A DNA stretch of 28,657 bases from positions 1 through 28,657 of the IMG/VR virus record IMGVR_UViG_3300014711_000006; one strand, 5' to 3'. Origin of the DNA: a virus. Below are positions 1-8,209 of the stretch, in pieces. Within the stretch, counting starts at the first letter, position 1. Each line of letters opens with the position of its first letter. The position numbers were made by a program, and so were the translations under genes. The notes below the pieces were generated by a model. That model saw only the letters and a program-made list of their open reading frames with translations, had not been told where the DNA came from and searched no databases.

Positions 1-25
1 ATACACTTTTACGGTTTTTGTATCA

Positions 26-580
26 ATGCGAAACAGTAACCGCACCGGCCAACGTGTCCCACGGTCGCAACTTCCCAAACTACTCGGCGTCAGTTCGACG
101 CAGGTGTCGAAGGACGTCAAGGCCGGGTACTACTCGCCCGGAGCAGATGGTCTCTTCGACCTCGCTGAAGCCAGGAAGGGCAGGGCGAATCGGGCGGCAT
201 CCTACCCACGCGGAGGGAACCACGGAGGCGGGAGGCCGAAGAAAGGCACGCATCCGATCGCGGTTGTGGCCGAGGACATCCCACCACCGATCCCGAGCGA
301 CGAGTCTACCATCACGCTCGCAGAGGCACAGCGCCGGTGGCAATACTGGAAGGCCGAGGCGGCCCGGATCGACGTAGAACAGAAGCGTGGCGAGCTTGTT
401 CCGATGGCTGTGGTGTGCCGCACGTGGTCCGAGCTGGTGACCACTGCCCGCGGGCGACTCCTGTTGATCCCTGACCGCTGCCCGGACCCTGTGCTGCGCG
501 AGCAGTTCCGCGCCGATATTCTCGAAGCACTGGCCGCGCTGGCTGCCGACGAGCCACCGCCCATCAAGAAGTCGAAATGA
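26..580 (+). CDS. Terminase small subunit (Nu1-like)
   Basis: Predicted DNA-recognition subunit of the packaging motor; it binds viral DNA and loads the large subunit. The 184-residue product has a helix-turn-helix-like segment at about residues 12-34 (LPKLLGVSSTQVSKDVKAG), a basic Gly/Arg/Lys linker near 60-75, and a helical C-terminal half of the kind used for oligomerisation (from about residue 97, LAEAQRRWQYWKAEAARIDVE). The length fits Nu1-type subunits. Its stop overlaps the large subunit start by 4 bases (ATGA), which supports the pairing. The ATG at 26 has no clear ribosome binding site and the frame stays open to the window edge, so the true start could lie upstream. The family assignment is by pattern and position; the role is firm from context. 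Confidence 0.8.
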   Translation: MRNSNRTGQRVPRSQLPKLLGVSSTQVSKDVKAGYYSPGADGLFDLAEARKGRANRAASYPRGGNHGGGRPKKGTHPIAVVAEDIPPPIPSDESTITLAEAQRRWQYWKAEAARIDVEQKRGELVPMAVVCRTWSELVTTARGRLLLIPDRCPDPVLREQFRADILEALAALAADEPPPIKKSK

Positions 581-2490
581 TGGACGAGCACGTCGCTAGT
601 CTGCGCGCCGCGTTCTGCCAGGGGTGGGCGTCGGACTTCATTTCCACGGTGTCGGCCTGGGCGGATAGGTCGAGGCTGCTCGACACCGTATCATCCGCAG
701 AAGCCGGTCAATGGCGCACATCCCGCGTGCCGTACCTCCGCGAGCCGATGGATCGGCTTTCCATCACGGACCCCGTGCAGCGCGTGGTGCTGTGGTTCGG
801 GGCGCAGCTCGGCAAGACGGAGGCGGGCCTAAACTGGGTCGGTTATCAGATCGAGTGTGCACCGGGACCCATGATGGCCGTGCAGCCGACCACGGAACTC
901 GCGCAGTCGTGGTCGAAAGACAGGCTCCAGCACATGCTATCCACGAGTCCCGCCCTACTCGATCGCGTCGGCGAACCAAAGACCCGCGATGCCGGTAACA
1001 CGATCACAGCCAAGGCTTATCCGGGCGGCGTTGTCTACATCAGCGGAGCAAACTCACCGGTCGGCCTGCGGTCGAAGCCGATACGATACCTATTCCTTGA
1101 CGAGATCGACACCTACCCGGGGGACGTGGGTAACGAGGGCGATCCGGTGTCGCTCGCGGAGAAACGGTCATCGACCTTTGGGGCGCGTCGCAAGGTGCTC
1201 CTGACATCGACTTGCACAGTCAAGGGATTCTCGCGCATCGAGCGGGAGTTCCTCGCGTCCGACCAGCGATACTACTACGTGCCATGTCCGCACTGCCAGA
1301 CCATGCAGACGCTTGAATGGAGCGGCGTGAAATGGGCGAAGGACAACCCGCATGGGGCGTGGTACGAATGTTCGGCCTGTGGCGGCCATATCCAGAACTC
1401 AGACAAGACATCGATTCTGGCGGCTGGCGAATGGCGGGCCACGGCGGACGGCGACGGACGCACAACAGGGTATCACCTGTCAGGGCTCTACTCGCCCGTG
1501 GGATGGGTCTCGTGGGGCGACTTGGCAGATGAGTGGATCGCTGCGCAGAAGAACCCGATGCTACTCAAGACCTTCATCAACACCAGACTGGCGCAGCCAT
1601 GGGACGACCGGGCAGGGCAGGGCGTCGAGCCGGGCAGCCTCATGGACCGGCGGGAGGTGTTCGACGTGGAGCTCGACCCCGAGGTCCGGGTGATCACGAT
1701 GGGCGTGGACGTGCAGGACGACCGGCTGGAATGCGAGACGGTGGCATGGGGACCGGGCTATGAGTCCTGGTCGCTGGCGTACACCGTGATTCCGGGTGAC
1801 CCGTCGAACCTCACCGCATCCGGTCCGTGGGCAGACCTCGACCAGGCACGCGACACCACGTGGATGCATCCGACGGTCGGACCGATGCACATCTCGACGG
1901 TGTGCGTGGACACTGGCGGCCACTTCACCGGGAGTGCGTACGAGTACGTGAAGCGCCACACTCGCTCGCGGGTGTTCGGTATCAAGGGCAGGTCGGCGCC
2001 TGCTGGCGGGCAACGCATCCCGATCTGGCCGCGGCGTCCATCGAAGAACAACAAGGGCAAGATCGACCTCTACATCGTCGGCATCGACGCGGCCAAAGAG
2101 GACGTCTACGCGCGACTGCGCCTGATGACGCCTGGCGCTGGATATTGCCACTTCCCCGTCGAACGGGACGCGGATTATTTCGCGCAGCTCACGAGCGAGC
2201 GATTGCAGGTGACGTACTCGAAAGGCCGGGAAGCCCGCGCCTGGGTGAAACCAGACGGTGTCCGCAACGAGGCGCTGGACTGCCGCGTCTACGCCTACGC
2301 CGGGCTCCACGCGTGGTTCTCCTTCGGACGTCGCCTCGACCGCCCGCTGGCCATGCCGACGACCGTCCCGCGTCCGACCGGGACCGCCACATCATCGGTG
2401 ACACCACGACCGATAGCCACCGCCCAACGCCCTGCCGCCGAACCTCGCGCGACCGGAGCGAAGCGCCCATCCTCCTGGTTCCGACGCTGA
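577..2490 (+). CDS. Terminase large subunit, GpA family
   Basis: ATPase-nuclease that cuts and pumps DNA into the prohead. The 637-residue length is typical of the lambda gpA family. Visible motifs: a deviant Walker A GAQLGKTE at residues 75-82, a Walker B YLFLDEID at 171-178, a zinc-knuckle pair C237-x2-C240 and C265-x2-C268 between the ATPase and nuclease halves, and the nuclease motif GVDVQDDRLE near residue 376. The C-terminal 40 residues are Pro/Thr/Arg-rich, as expected for the portal-contacting tail. Starts with tandem ATGs inside the end of the small subunit gene (577 or 580). The stop codon abuts the first copy of a repeated intergenic element. Confidence 0.96.
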   Translation: MMDEHVASLRAAFCQGWASDFISTVSAWADRSRLLDTVSSAEAGQWRTSRVPYLREPMDRLSITDPVQRVVLWFGAQLGKTEAGLNWVGYQIECAPGPMMAVQPTTELAQSWSKDRLQHMLSTSPALLDRVGEPKTRDAGNTITAKAYPGGVVYISGANSPVGLRSKPIRYLFLDEIDTYPGDVGNEGDPVSLAEKRSSTFGARRKVLLTSTCTVKGFSRIEREFLASDQRYYYVPCPHCQTMQTLEWSGVKWAKDNPHGAWYECSACGGHIQNSDKTSILAAGEWRATADGDGRTTGYHLSGLYSPVGWVSWGDLADEWIAAQKNPMLLKTFINTRLAQPWDDRAGQGVEPGSLMDRREVFDVELDPEVRVITMGVDVQDDRLECETVAWGPGYESWSLAYTVIPGDPSNLTASGPWADLDQARDTTWMHPTVGPMHISTVCVDTGGHFTGSAYEYVKRHTRSRVFGIKGRSAPAGGQRIPIWPRRPSKNNKGKIDLYIVGIDAAKEDVYARLRLMTPGAGYCHFPVERDADYFAQLTSERLQVTYSKGREARAWVKPDGVRNEALDCRVYAYAGLHAWFSFGRRLDRPLAMPTTVPRPTGTATSSVTPRPIATAQRPAAEPRATGAKRPSSWFRR

Positions 2491-2548
2491 CCTACGGACG
2501 CGCGATGACGGCGTGATTGCATTCGTTGTCGGACGGAACACACCATCG
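2489..2548 (+). promoter_or_regulatory. Repeated intergenic element, copy 1 (candidate promoter)
   Basis: First of three related elements of about 60 bases. It aligns without gaps to 4291-4350: both begin GACCTACG and both have GGAACACACCATC at the same offset (here 2535-2547), with about 70 percent identity by eye. It fills the space between the terminase stop and the gpW gene, 27 bases before that start. Placement and conservation suggest a promoter or activator site; no textbook -35/-10 pair is obvious. A recombination linker between modules is an alternative. Confidence 0.5.
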
Positions 2549-2574
2549 ACCGCGGGACGTACTCGGAGCCCGCC

Positions 2575-2778
2575 ATGCCAGGATACACGCAGACGCAACT
2601 TGATGAACTTGAGGCGGCTATCGCGGCCGGTGTCCTGACGGTGAAGCACGGCGACAAGCTCGTGACTTACCGATCGCTCGCTGAGATGCTGCGACTCGCC
2701 GACCTGATCCGCCAGGCCCTTGCGGCTCCGTCGTCAAGGCGCCCGCTGTGCGGCTACATCTCACACTCACGAGGCTGA
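2575..2778 (+). CDS. gpW-like head-tail connector protein
   Basis: Small protein (67 residues) that in lambda (gpW) sits on the portal after packaging and is needed to attach the tail. The N-terminal pattern is diagnostic for the family: YTQTQLDELEAAIAAGVL, then KHGDKLVTYRSLAEMLRLADLI, the helix-hairpin-helix fold with a 'TYRSLAEM' motif. The last 15 or so residues (SRRPLCGYISHSRG) look unlike the family and may be a variable tail. A GGAG at about 2565 precedes the ATG. It lies directly before the portal, the usual place. Confidence 0.85.
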   Translation: MPGYTQTQLDELEAAIAAGVLTVKHGDKLVTYRSLAEMLRLADLIRQALAAPSSRRPLCGYISHSRG

Positions 2779-2779
2779 C

Positions 2780-4288
2780 ATGCGACTGTTCGGACTCGAC
2801 ATCAAGCGTGCACGCAAGGCGAAGCCCGCAAAGACCCGCGCCTATGACGGCGCCTCGACTGGCCGCCGCACCGACGGATGGCTGACCACGGGCGCATCCG
2901 GCGCGGCCGAGGTGTCCGCGGGCATCGTGAATCTGCGGACCCGCTCTCGCGACCTAGCCAGGAACAACCCGCACGCGGCCCGCGGCCTGCGCGCCATGGT
3001 GGACAACATCGTGGGAGAGGGAATCCGCCCGCGGTCGCAGACGGGAAACCCGGACCTCGACGCCAGGGTAGACGCCCTCTTTACGGCCTGGTCGCCGTGG
3101 GTCGATGTGGACGGTGAACTGACCTACGACGGTCTGGTCTACCGGGCCGTGCGCGCGTGGCTCGAATCCGGCGACGCATTCGCCCGCAGGCGAACACGCC
3201 GACCTGAAGATGGCCTGCCTGTGCCACTTCAGATCCAACTGCTCGAAGCCGATATGGTCCCATCGGACATGGACGCGGCGACCGCTGACGGCGGGCGGAT
3301 TGTCCAGGGCATCGAGTTCGACCCGATCGGCCGACGCCGTGCGGTGCACTGCTACCGGGTCCACCCGGGCGACACCTACACCACGACCTCGCCACTGACC
3401 ACGATCGGTGAGACGAGCGCGGTGCCGTGGGATTCCATCGCACATCTGTACGACGCGACCTCGGCCCGGCCGGGACAATGCCGCGGTGTGCCGTGGCTCG
3501 CTCCTGTGGTCCGACCGCTGCGCGACCTCGACGACTACTGCGACGCAGAGCGCGTCCGAAAGCGGGCCGAGGCGTGCTACGTGGGCGTCGTCGTCGGTGG
3601 CGATCCGGACCTCGCGCCGGACGAGAACGACGGCATCGCACCAGGACTGACGGATGCGGACGGCAAAGTCATCGAGACCTTCGAGCCTGGCTTGATCGCC
3701 TACGCGCGCGACGGCAAAGACATCCGCTTCAACGCACCAGCGAACGTGAGCGGCTTCCCGGAATACAAGCGCAGCGAGCTGCACACGATCGCCGCGGGCC
3801 TGTCGATGACCTACGAGCTCCTGTCTGGCGACCTGAGCCAGGTGAACTACAGCTCGATCCGCGCGGGCCTCATCGAGTTCCGCCGGATGGTGCGCATCCT
3901 CCGTGCGCAGGTCGTCGAGCCGCTGCTGTGCCAGCGCATCTGGGACTGGTGGATCGACGCAGCGGTCGTGTCCGGCCTGCTGCCGCGCGTGGACGGACGA
4001 AACGCCATCAACTATCGGTGCAAGTGGAGCCAGCCGCGCTTCGAGGCCGTGGACCCGCAGAAGGAAGCTGATGCCACGGTCACCCGCATCCGCGCCGGAC
4101 TGGACACGCTGACCGAGGCACTTGCGGCCGATGGCGAGGACGTCAAGGCCGTGCTGACCGAACGGGCGGACGAACTGCGCCTGTGTGACTCGCTCGGCAT
4201 CGTGCTGGACTCCGACCCGCGCGCTGACATGACTGCGACCATCGAGTCCGAACAACCTGCCGACGACGACGAAGAGACCGTCAACTAG
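2780..4288 (+). CDS. Portal protein, lambda family
   Basis: Forms the dodecameric ring at the packaging vertex through which DNA enters and leaves. 502 residues, normal for lambda-family portals. Recognisable segments: GIVNLRTRSRDLARNNPHA (about residues 54-72), the following RGLRAMVDNIVGEGIRP, a central LLEADMVP, and VNYSSIRAGLIEFRR near residue 356. The ATG at 2780 is chosen because it follows GAGG (2771-2774) and gives the family's short basic N-terminus (MRLFGLDIKR); an earlier in-frame ATG at 2720 would lie inside the gpW gene. The acidic C-terminus (DDDEETVN) is common in this family. Confidence 0.95.
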   Translation: MRLFGLDIKRARKAKPAKTRAYDGASTGRRTDGWLTTGASGAAEVSAGIVNLRTRSRDLARNNPHAARGLRAMVDNIVGEGIRPRSQTGNPDLDARVDALFTAWSPWVDVDGELTYDGLVYRAVRAWLESGDAFARRRTRRPEDGLPVPLQIQLLEADMVPSDMDAATADGGRIVQGIEFDPIGRRRAVHCYRVHPGDTYTTTSPLTTIGETSAVPWDSIAHLYDATSARPGQCRGVPWLAPVVRPLRDLDDYCDAERVRKRAEACYVGVVVGGDPDLAPDENDGIAPGLTDADGKVIETFEPGLIAYARDGKDIRFNAPANVSGFPEYKRSELHTIAAGLSMTYELLSGDLSQVNYSSIRAGLIEFRRMVRILRAQVVEPLLCQRIWDWWIDAAVVSGLLPRVDGRNAINYRCKWSQPRFEAVDPQKEADATVTRIRAGLDTLTEALAADGEDVKAVLTERADELRLCDSLGIVLDSDPRADMTATIESEQPADDDEETVN

Positions 4289-4290
4289 CC

Positions 4291-4350
4291 GACCTACGAA
4301 CATGCCATCACGTCGTGCGTGACCTCGCCTTCGCCCGGAACACACCATCC
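4291..4350 (+). promoter_or_regulatory. Repeated intergenic element, copy 2 (candidate promoter)
   Basis: Second copy of the element at 2489. It shares GACCTACG and CGGAACACACCATC with copy 1, and shares CGTGCGTGAC plus CACACCATCC, separated by exactly 17 bases (GTGCGTGAC 4315-4323, CACACCATCC 4341-4350), with copy 3 at 24673. A 17-base separation is the usual -35/-10 spacing, but neither block matches sigma70 consensus. It ends 15 bases before the protease-capsid start. It overlaps a possible GTG start at 4315, which argues that the GTG is not used. Confidence 0.5.
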
Positions 4351-4365
4351 GTGCAGGAGGTGGAG

Positions 4366-6249
4366 ATGGACCTTCAACGCCGCGCTGCCGACATTCGGCC
4401 TGACACATTCCGGAGTGATTCCAGCGAATCTCCAGCGTCATACGTGGACATCACGTGGACGACCGGCGCCACGGTCCGCCGCCAGCAGTGGGACGGCCAG
4501 CAGTACGACGAGGAACTCATCGTCGCACCCGAGTCGGTCCGCCTCGACCGTCTGAATCATGGCGCGCCATTCCTGCGTGCGCACGACGCCGGGAGCCTCG
4601 ATGCCGTGCTCGGCGTCGTGGTGGACGGTAGCGCCCGCATCGAGGACGGCCTCGGCGTCGCCACGGTCCGCCTGTCCGATTCGCCCGGCGATGCGGAAAT
4701 CGTCCAGAAGATCCGCGCAGGGCTCATTCGCAACATCAGCGTCGGGTATCAGACGCACCGCACAGAGCTGACCGAGCGGTCCGGCCAGGTGCCGCTCGTC
4801 CGCGTCGTGGATTGGGAGCCATTCGAGTTGTCCGCCGTTCCGATTGGAGCGGACGCCGGAGCGGCTTTCCGCGCCCTCGAACCAGTACCAACTCAGGAGG
4901 AACACAGGATGGAAGAGACCAAGATCGTGACGGAGCAGCCCGTCAACCTGGACGAGGTGCGGACGGCTGCGGCCAAGGCCGAGCGGGAACGGATGACCGA
5001 GATCCGCGCTGCCGGACAGAAGCTGCGCATCGAAGATGCACTGATCGACCAGCTCATCAGCGATGGCACCACGCTCGACAAGGCCCGTGCGGCCATGATC
5101 GACGCCGCCGCGAAGCGCGAGCCGGTGACCGAAGCTCGCCCGCGGGTCGAAGTCGGCACGGAAAGCGTCGAGCACCAGGTTCGCGGTATGACCGAGGCCC
5201 TGCTCAACCGCTGCGACAGCCGGAACGAACTGACCGAAGTGGCCCGCCAGTTCCGCGGCCACAGCCTGCTGGACATGGCGCGTGAATCGCTCGAAGCGAA
5301 CGGCGTGCGGACCCGTGGCCGTACGAAGATGGAGATCGCCAGTCTCGCACTGCGTGCCGGTGAGCACGTGACGGCGGACTTCCCGCTGGTCTTGGCGAAC
5401 GTCGCGAACAAGTCGCTGCTGCGAGGCTACACCGAAGCCCCGCGGACGTTCATGCCATTCTGTCGCCAGACCAATCTGAGCGACCTCAAGGACGTGAGCC
5501 GCGTGGCCCTCGGCGAAATGCCCACGATCGCGGACGTGCTCGAAGGCGCTCCCTACGGCAACGTGACCTTCGGCGAGCGGCGCGAGCAGTGGCACCTGTC
5601 GAAGGCCGGCGCCATCTTCGCCATCACGACCGAAGCCCTGATCAACGACGACCTGGATGCCTTCTCGCGTCTGCCCTCGATGTTCGGCGCCTCCTGCGCG
5701 CGCAAGCAGAGCGACGTGGTGTGGTCGATCTTCACCACCAACCCGAACATGGCGGACGGAAATCCGCTGTTCGACCTCGGCACCCACGCGAACGTCGCAG
5801 CCGGAGCCGTCGTGAACCCGCCCGACGCGGCAACCATCGCCGGGATGCAGTCGATCCTCATGAACCAGACCGGCATCGGCGGTGTGGTCGGCGTGGGCGT
5901 CCCTGCCCGCTACATCATCGTCCCAGTGGCTCTGGGATTCCAGGTGCGGCAGTTGCTCTCGACGGGCTATGTCCCGACGAGCGCCGCGAATGCCGTGACG
6001 GACGACCAGCGTCGTCTTGGGATCATCGAGGAGCCGCGTCTGGACGTGGCCGATCCGGTGGCCTGGTACGTGGCCGCCGATCCCTCGCAGATCGACACCA
6101 TCGAATACGGCTTCCTCCAGGGCATGGAAGGTCCGCAGCTCACCCGCGAGGAAGGATTCGACATCGACGCGATGCGGCTCAAGGCCACCCAGTATTTCGG
6201 GGCGAAGGCGATCGACTGGCGCGGGCTGGCCTACAACGCCGGGACCTAG
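4366..6249 (+). CDS. Prohead protease-major capsid fusion
   Basis: One 627-residue reading frame carries both the maturation protease and the capsid protein. Residues 1-165 look like the prohead protease family (PF04586-type): a His motif LRAHDAGSLDAVLG (H73), a serine motif IRNISVGY (S125) and WEPFELSAVPIGAD (E151/E154). Residues about 182-330 are Lys/Glu/Arg/Ala-rich and helical, like a delta or scaffold region. The rest resembles HK97-fold capsids, e.g. GAIFAITTEALINDDL and YGFLQGMEGPQLTREEGFDIDAM. The ATG at 4366 follows AGGAGG at 4355-4360 with ideal spacing. A second AGGAGG precedes an in-frame ATG at 4909 (residue 182), so capsid may also be made separately. The catalytic residues are inferred from motif position. 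Confidence 0.92.
   Translation: MDLQRRAADIRPDTFRSDSSESPASYVDITWTTGATVRRQQWDGQQYDEELIVAPESVRLDRLNHGAPFLRAHDAGSLDAVLGVVVDGSARIEDGLGVATVRLSDSPGDAEIVQKIRAGLIRNISVGYQTHRTELTERSGQVPLVRVVDWEPFELSAVPIGADAGAAFRALEPVPTQEEHRMEETKIVTEQPVNLDEVRTAAAKAERERMTEIRAAGQKLRIEDALIDQLISDGTTLDKARAAMIDAAAKREPVTEARPRVEVGTESVEHQVRGMTEALLNRCDSRNELTEVARQFRGHSLLDMARESLEANGVRTRGRTKMEIASLALRAGEHVTADFPLVLANVANKSLLRGYTEAPRTFMPFCRQTNLSDLKDVSRVALGEMPTIADVLEGAPYGNVTFGERREQWHLSKAGAIFAITTEALINDDLDAFSRLPSMFGASCARKQSDVVWSIFTTNPNMADGNPLFDLGTHANVAAGAVVNPPDAATIAGMQSILMNQTGIGGVVGVGVPARYIIVPVALGFQVRQLLSTGYVPTSAANAVTDDQRRLGIIEEPRLDVADPVAWYVAADPSQIDTIEYGFLQGMEGPQLTREEGFDIDAMRLKATQYFGAKAIDWRGLAYNAGT
4895..4911 (+). promoter_or_regulatory. 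Internal ribosome binding site and start codon
   Basis: AGGAGG at 4895-4900, 8 bases, then ATG at 4909, in frame within the protease-capsid gene and exactly at the junction between the protease domain and the helical delta/capsid part. Use of it would give a 446-residue scaffold-capsid protein in excess over the fusion. Strength and position suggest it is real, comparable in logic to the nested C/Nu3 genes of lambda; this is inference. Confidence 0.6.
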
Positions 6250-6263
6250 TGACGGGATGTGTG

Positions 6264-6293
6264 GCGGGTGGCCCGGGAGGCCGGGCCACCCGC
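6264..6293 (+). terminator. 13-bp perfect hairpin after capsid gene
   Basis: GCGGGTGGCCCGG (6264-6276), loop GAGG, then the exact reverse complement CCGGGCCACCCGC (6281-6293). It lies 15 bases after the capsid stop and 11 bases before the next gene's AAGGAGG. There is no T-run after it, so it is not a classical intrinsic terminator; partial termination or a 3' stabilising structure for the abundant capsid message are the likely roles. Confidence 0.5.
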
Positions 6294-6316
6294 TCTGACA
6301 ACTGAAGGAGGGACAC

Positions 6317-7348
6317 ATGGCGACGAATAAGCTCACTGACGGGGACGTGGTCATCCTGACCGCGCCTGCGAATGTGGATTCCGGGGATCTGGTCGAAGTC
6401 GGGCACTTCATCGGCGTGGCCGTGACCGACGCGGACAACGGCGATCCTGTGCCGGTCTGCCTGTCCGGCGTGTTCGAGCTGCCGAAGGCGGCCGGTGTCG
6501 GCATCAGCGCGGGCGACCGCTGCTACAACAGCGCGGGCGACGTGACGAATGTCGAATCCGGCGAGGCGTTCGGCATCTGCGTCGAGACCGTCGCCGGTGG
6601 CGGGGCGACGGTGAAGGTGCGCCTCGGCGTGCCGAACGAGGCGCTCGACGCGACCACGGCGAACCTGGCCAGCCTGGCTCTGAACAAGGGCGCCAGCCTG
6701 ATCGGTATCAACGACGCAGCGACGCAATACACCGCGACGACGGTCGAAGCGGCTTTGGCCGAGGTCAAGGTCATCGCGGACGACGCGGCTGTGGCTGCCA
6801 CTCTGGCCAGCACGAACAACGCCGAGGGCGCGAGCCTGATCGGTATCGAGGATTCGAGCAACGACATCACCGCGACCACGGTCGAAGGGGCCTTGGCTGA
6901 ATTGGCCGCGCCGCCACGAGTGAAGGTGTCCAAGACCACGATCACGCACTTCGCCGATGCAGCAGCGCATGACGCGACGTTCACACTGCCCACGAAGGCG
7001 GCCGTGCTGGACGCCTGGTATGACCTGCGGGTCGCTGCTGGCGCTGGCGTGACCCTGAGTTTTGGCGTCAACGGGACCCCTGGCGGGTATATGTCTGTCG
7101 CTCCGATGGACGCTGCGATCGGGCTCAAAACGCTCGACGCCACACTGGATGGCACGAACAACTGGTTCGTGGCATCCGTCCGCGGCGCCCTGATCAAGCG
7201 CGAGGTCGCTGGTGCCAACGCCGACGACCGCGGGCTCTTCGCCAAGGTGATCGACGTGTCCTCGGGTGGCAAGAAGCTGGCCTACCAGGCCAGCGCGCCC
7301 GACGCCACGGTCGAGGTCGATGTCTACGTCGCTTACGTCGAGATGTGA
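6317..7348 (+). CDS. DUF2190-like capsid decoration protein with extra C-terminal domain
   Basis: The first 110 or so residues match the DUF2190 pattern (capsid cement or decoration proteins): KLTDGDVVILTAPANVDSG, VEVGHFIGVAVTDADNGD and SAGDRCYNSAGDVTNV with GxxxGICVETVAGGGATVKVRL. Family members are usually only about 110 residues; this one has 343. The added part holds two 46-residue tandem repeats (GASLIGI...TATTVEAALAE) and a C-terminal beta-rich domain of about 150 residues (from PPRVKVSKTTITHF) not recognised. The repeat motif is common in phage surface proteins. An AAGGAGG at 6304-6310 precedes the ATG. Likely a virion surface protein expressed at high level after the capsid. Confidence 0.72.
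   Translation: MATNKLTDGDVVILTAPANVDSGDLVEVGHFIGVAVTDADNGDPVPVCLSGVFELPKAAGVGISAGDRCYNSAGDVTNVESGEAFGICVETVAGGGATVKVRLGVPNEALDATTANLASLALNKGASLIGINDAATQYTATTVEAALAEVKVIADDAAVAATLASTNNAEGASLIGIEDSSNDITATTVEGALAELAAPPRVKVSKTTITHFADAAAHDATFTLPTKAAVLDAWYDLRVAAGAGVTLSFGVNGTPGGYMSVAPMDAAIGLKTLDATLDGTNNWFVASVRGALIKREVAGANADDRGLFAKVIDVSSGGKKLAYQASAPDATVEVDVYVAYVEM
6665..6904 (+). repeat. Tandem 46-codon repeat in decoration protein
   Basis: Two consecutive copies, 6665-6802 and 6803-6904 (second copy shortened), each beginning with codons for LAS and containing GASLIGI, then TATTVE-x-ALAE. The period is 138 bases. The sequence between conserved blocks has diverged, so the duplication is old. Similar units occur as linkers in phage fibre proteins. 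Confidence 0.8.
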
Positions 7349-7361
7349 GTGAGGTGATCCG

Positions 7362-7679
7362 GTGTCCTGGGGTGTAATCGCAGACTTGGCCACGAAAGCA
7401 GTCCGTGAGACTTACGGGGTGTCTGTGACCTATACCCCAGGCACCGGGGCTCCCGTCACCCTGCGTGCCGTATTCGACGCGCTCTACGAGGTCGTGCAAC
7501 TCCTAGATGGCGTACCTGTGACGACGCAGCGCCCGGTGCTCGACGTCCGCCTAGCGGACCTTGGCACCGTGACGCCAGCCATCGGTCACACGCTGGCCAT
7601 CGGGACGGACGGCTACGAGGTCACCGACGTGCAGCTCGACGGGCGCGGGTCCGCGAAGCTGTTTCTGGTGACGCTATGA
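7362..7679 (+). CDS. Head-tail joining protein (gpFII-like)
   Basis: 105 residues with the pattern of phage head-tail attachment proteins (PF05354-type): VSVTYTPGTGAPVTLRAVFD near residue 20, a central RPVLDVRLADLG, and a terminal DGYEVTDVQLDGRGSAKLFL. In lambda, gpFII sits at the head-tail interface after gpW. The GTG start at 7362 follows GAGGTGATC (7351-7359), an extended match to the 16S rRNA tail, so GTG is the credible start. The stop overlaps the next gene by 4 bases. Confidence 0.72.
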   Translation: MSWGVIADLATKAVRETYGVSVTYTPGTGAPVTLRAVFDALYEVVQLLDGVPVTTQRPVLDVRLADLGTVTPAIGHTLAIGTDGYEVTDVQLDGRGSAKLFLVTL

Positions 7680-8200
7680 CACTCACACCAAAGAACATCC
7701 GCCAGGACATCGTGACCCGCCTGACGGGCGAGACGTCCTGCGGCGCGCGCGTCTATGACTCTCGGATGCCGCCGTGGCAGCCGGGCGAGATCCCGGCGAT
7801 CACGGTCTATTCCGGCGGTCACACAGATCAGTCCATCAGCCTTGGAGCGCCCGTCTACCGGCGCACCGAGCAGCTCGTCATCGAGCTTATCCACGAAGGC
7901 GCAACTGACGCGGCTCTCGCGGCGTCCCTCGATGACGACGAGAAGCTGGTCAAGGAAGTGCTGCTGATGGCGCCGGACTGGGTGAGCCAGTTCGAAAAGG
8001 TAGACCGCATCAGCGTGCAGCGCGGCCGGGACATCGAGTCCGATCACCGTCGGATGTTGTCCCGCATCACGTTCGAGATCGAGTACGTCGCAGCCTTCGA
8101 GCCGGTCATCGCAGATGATTTCGACACCGTGCACCTGACGGTGGACGAGCCCGCCCTGACGACCGAAGTCGTCGCGACTTACACCCTGACGGCTCCATAG
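7676..8200 (+). CDS. Tail terminator-like protein
   Basis: 174 residues. The arrangement IRQDIVTRLTG...CGARVYDSRMPPWQPGEIPAITVYS, followed by RRTEQLVIELIHEGA and a long helix rich in acidic residues, resembles tail terminator or minor tail protein U proteins, which cap the tail tube and contact the head. It sits between the head-tail joining gene and the gp38-like and sheath genes, the expected place. Starts in an ATGA overlap with the upstream gene, implying coupled translation. Assignment is from fold-like pattern and position. Confidence 0.6.
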   Translation: MTLTPKNIRQDIVTRLTGETSCGARVYDSRMPPWQPGEIPAITVYSGGHTDQSISLGAPVYRRTEQLVIELIHEGATDAALAASLDDDEKLVKEVLLMAPDWVSQFEKVDRISVQRGRDIESDHRRMLSRITFEIEYVAAFEPVIADDFDTVHLTVDEPALTTEVVATYTLTAP

Positions 8201-8209
8201 GAGGTCGAG

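Noticed and set aside
4315-4366. GTG at 4315 as start of the protease-capsid gene
   Set aside because: It lies inside the conserved intergenic element and lacks a ribosome binding site, while ATG 4366 has AGGAGG at ideal distance.
2954-4441. 495-codon minus-strand open frame across the portal gene
   Set aside because: Shadow frame opposite to a convincing portal; also crosses the repeated intergenic element.
4438-6504. 688-codon minus-strand open frame across the capsid gene
   Set aside because: Antisense shadow of a GC-rich gene with strong third-position bias; no ribosome binding site and a low-complexity His/Arg/Gly composition, while the plus strand encodes clear protease and capsid motifs.
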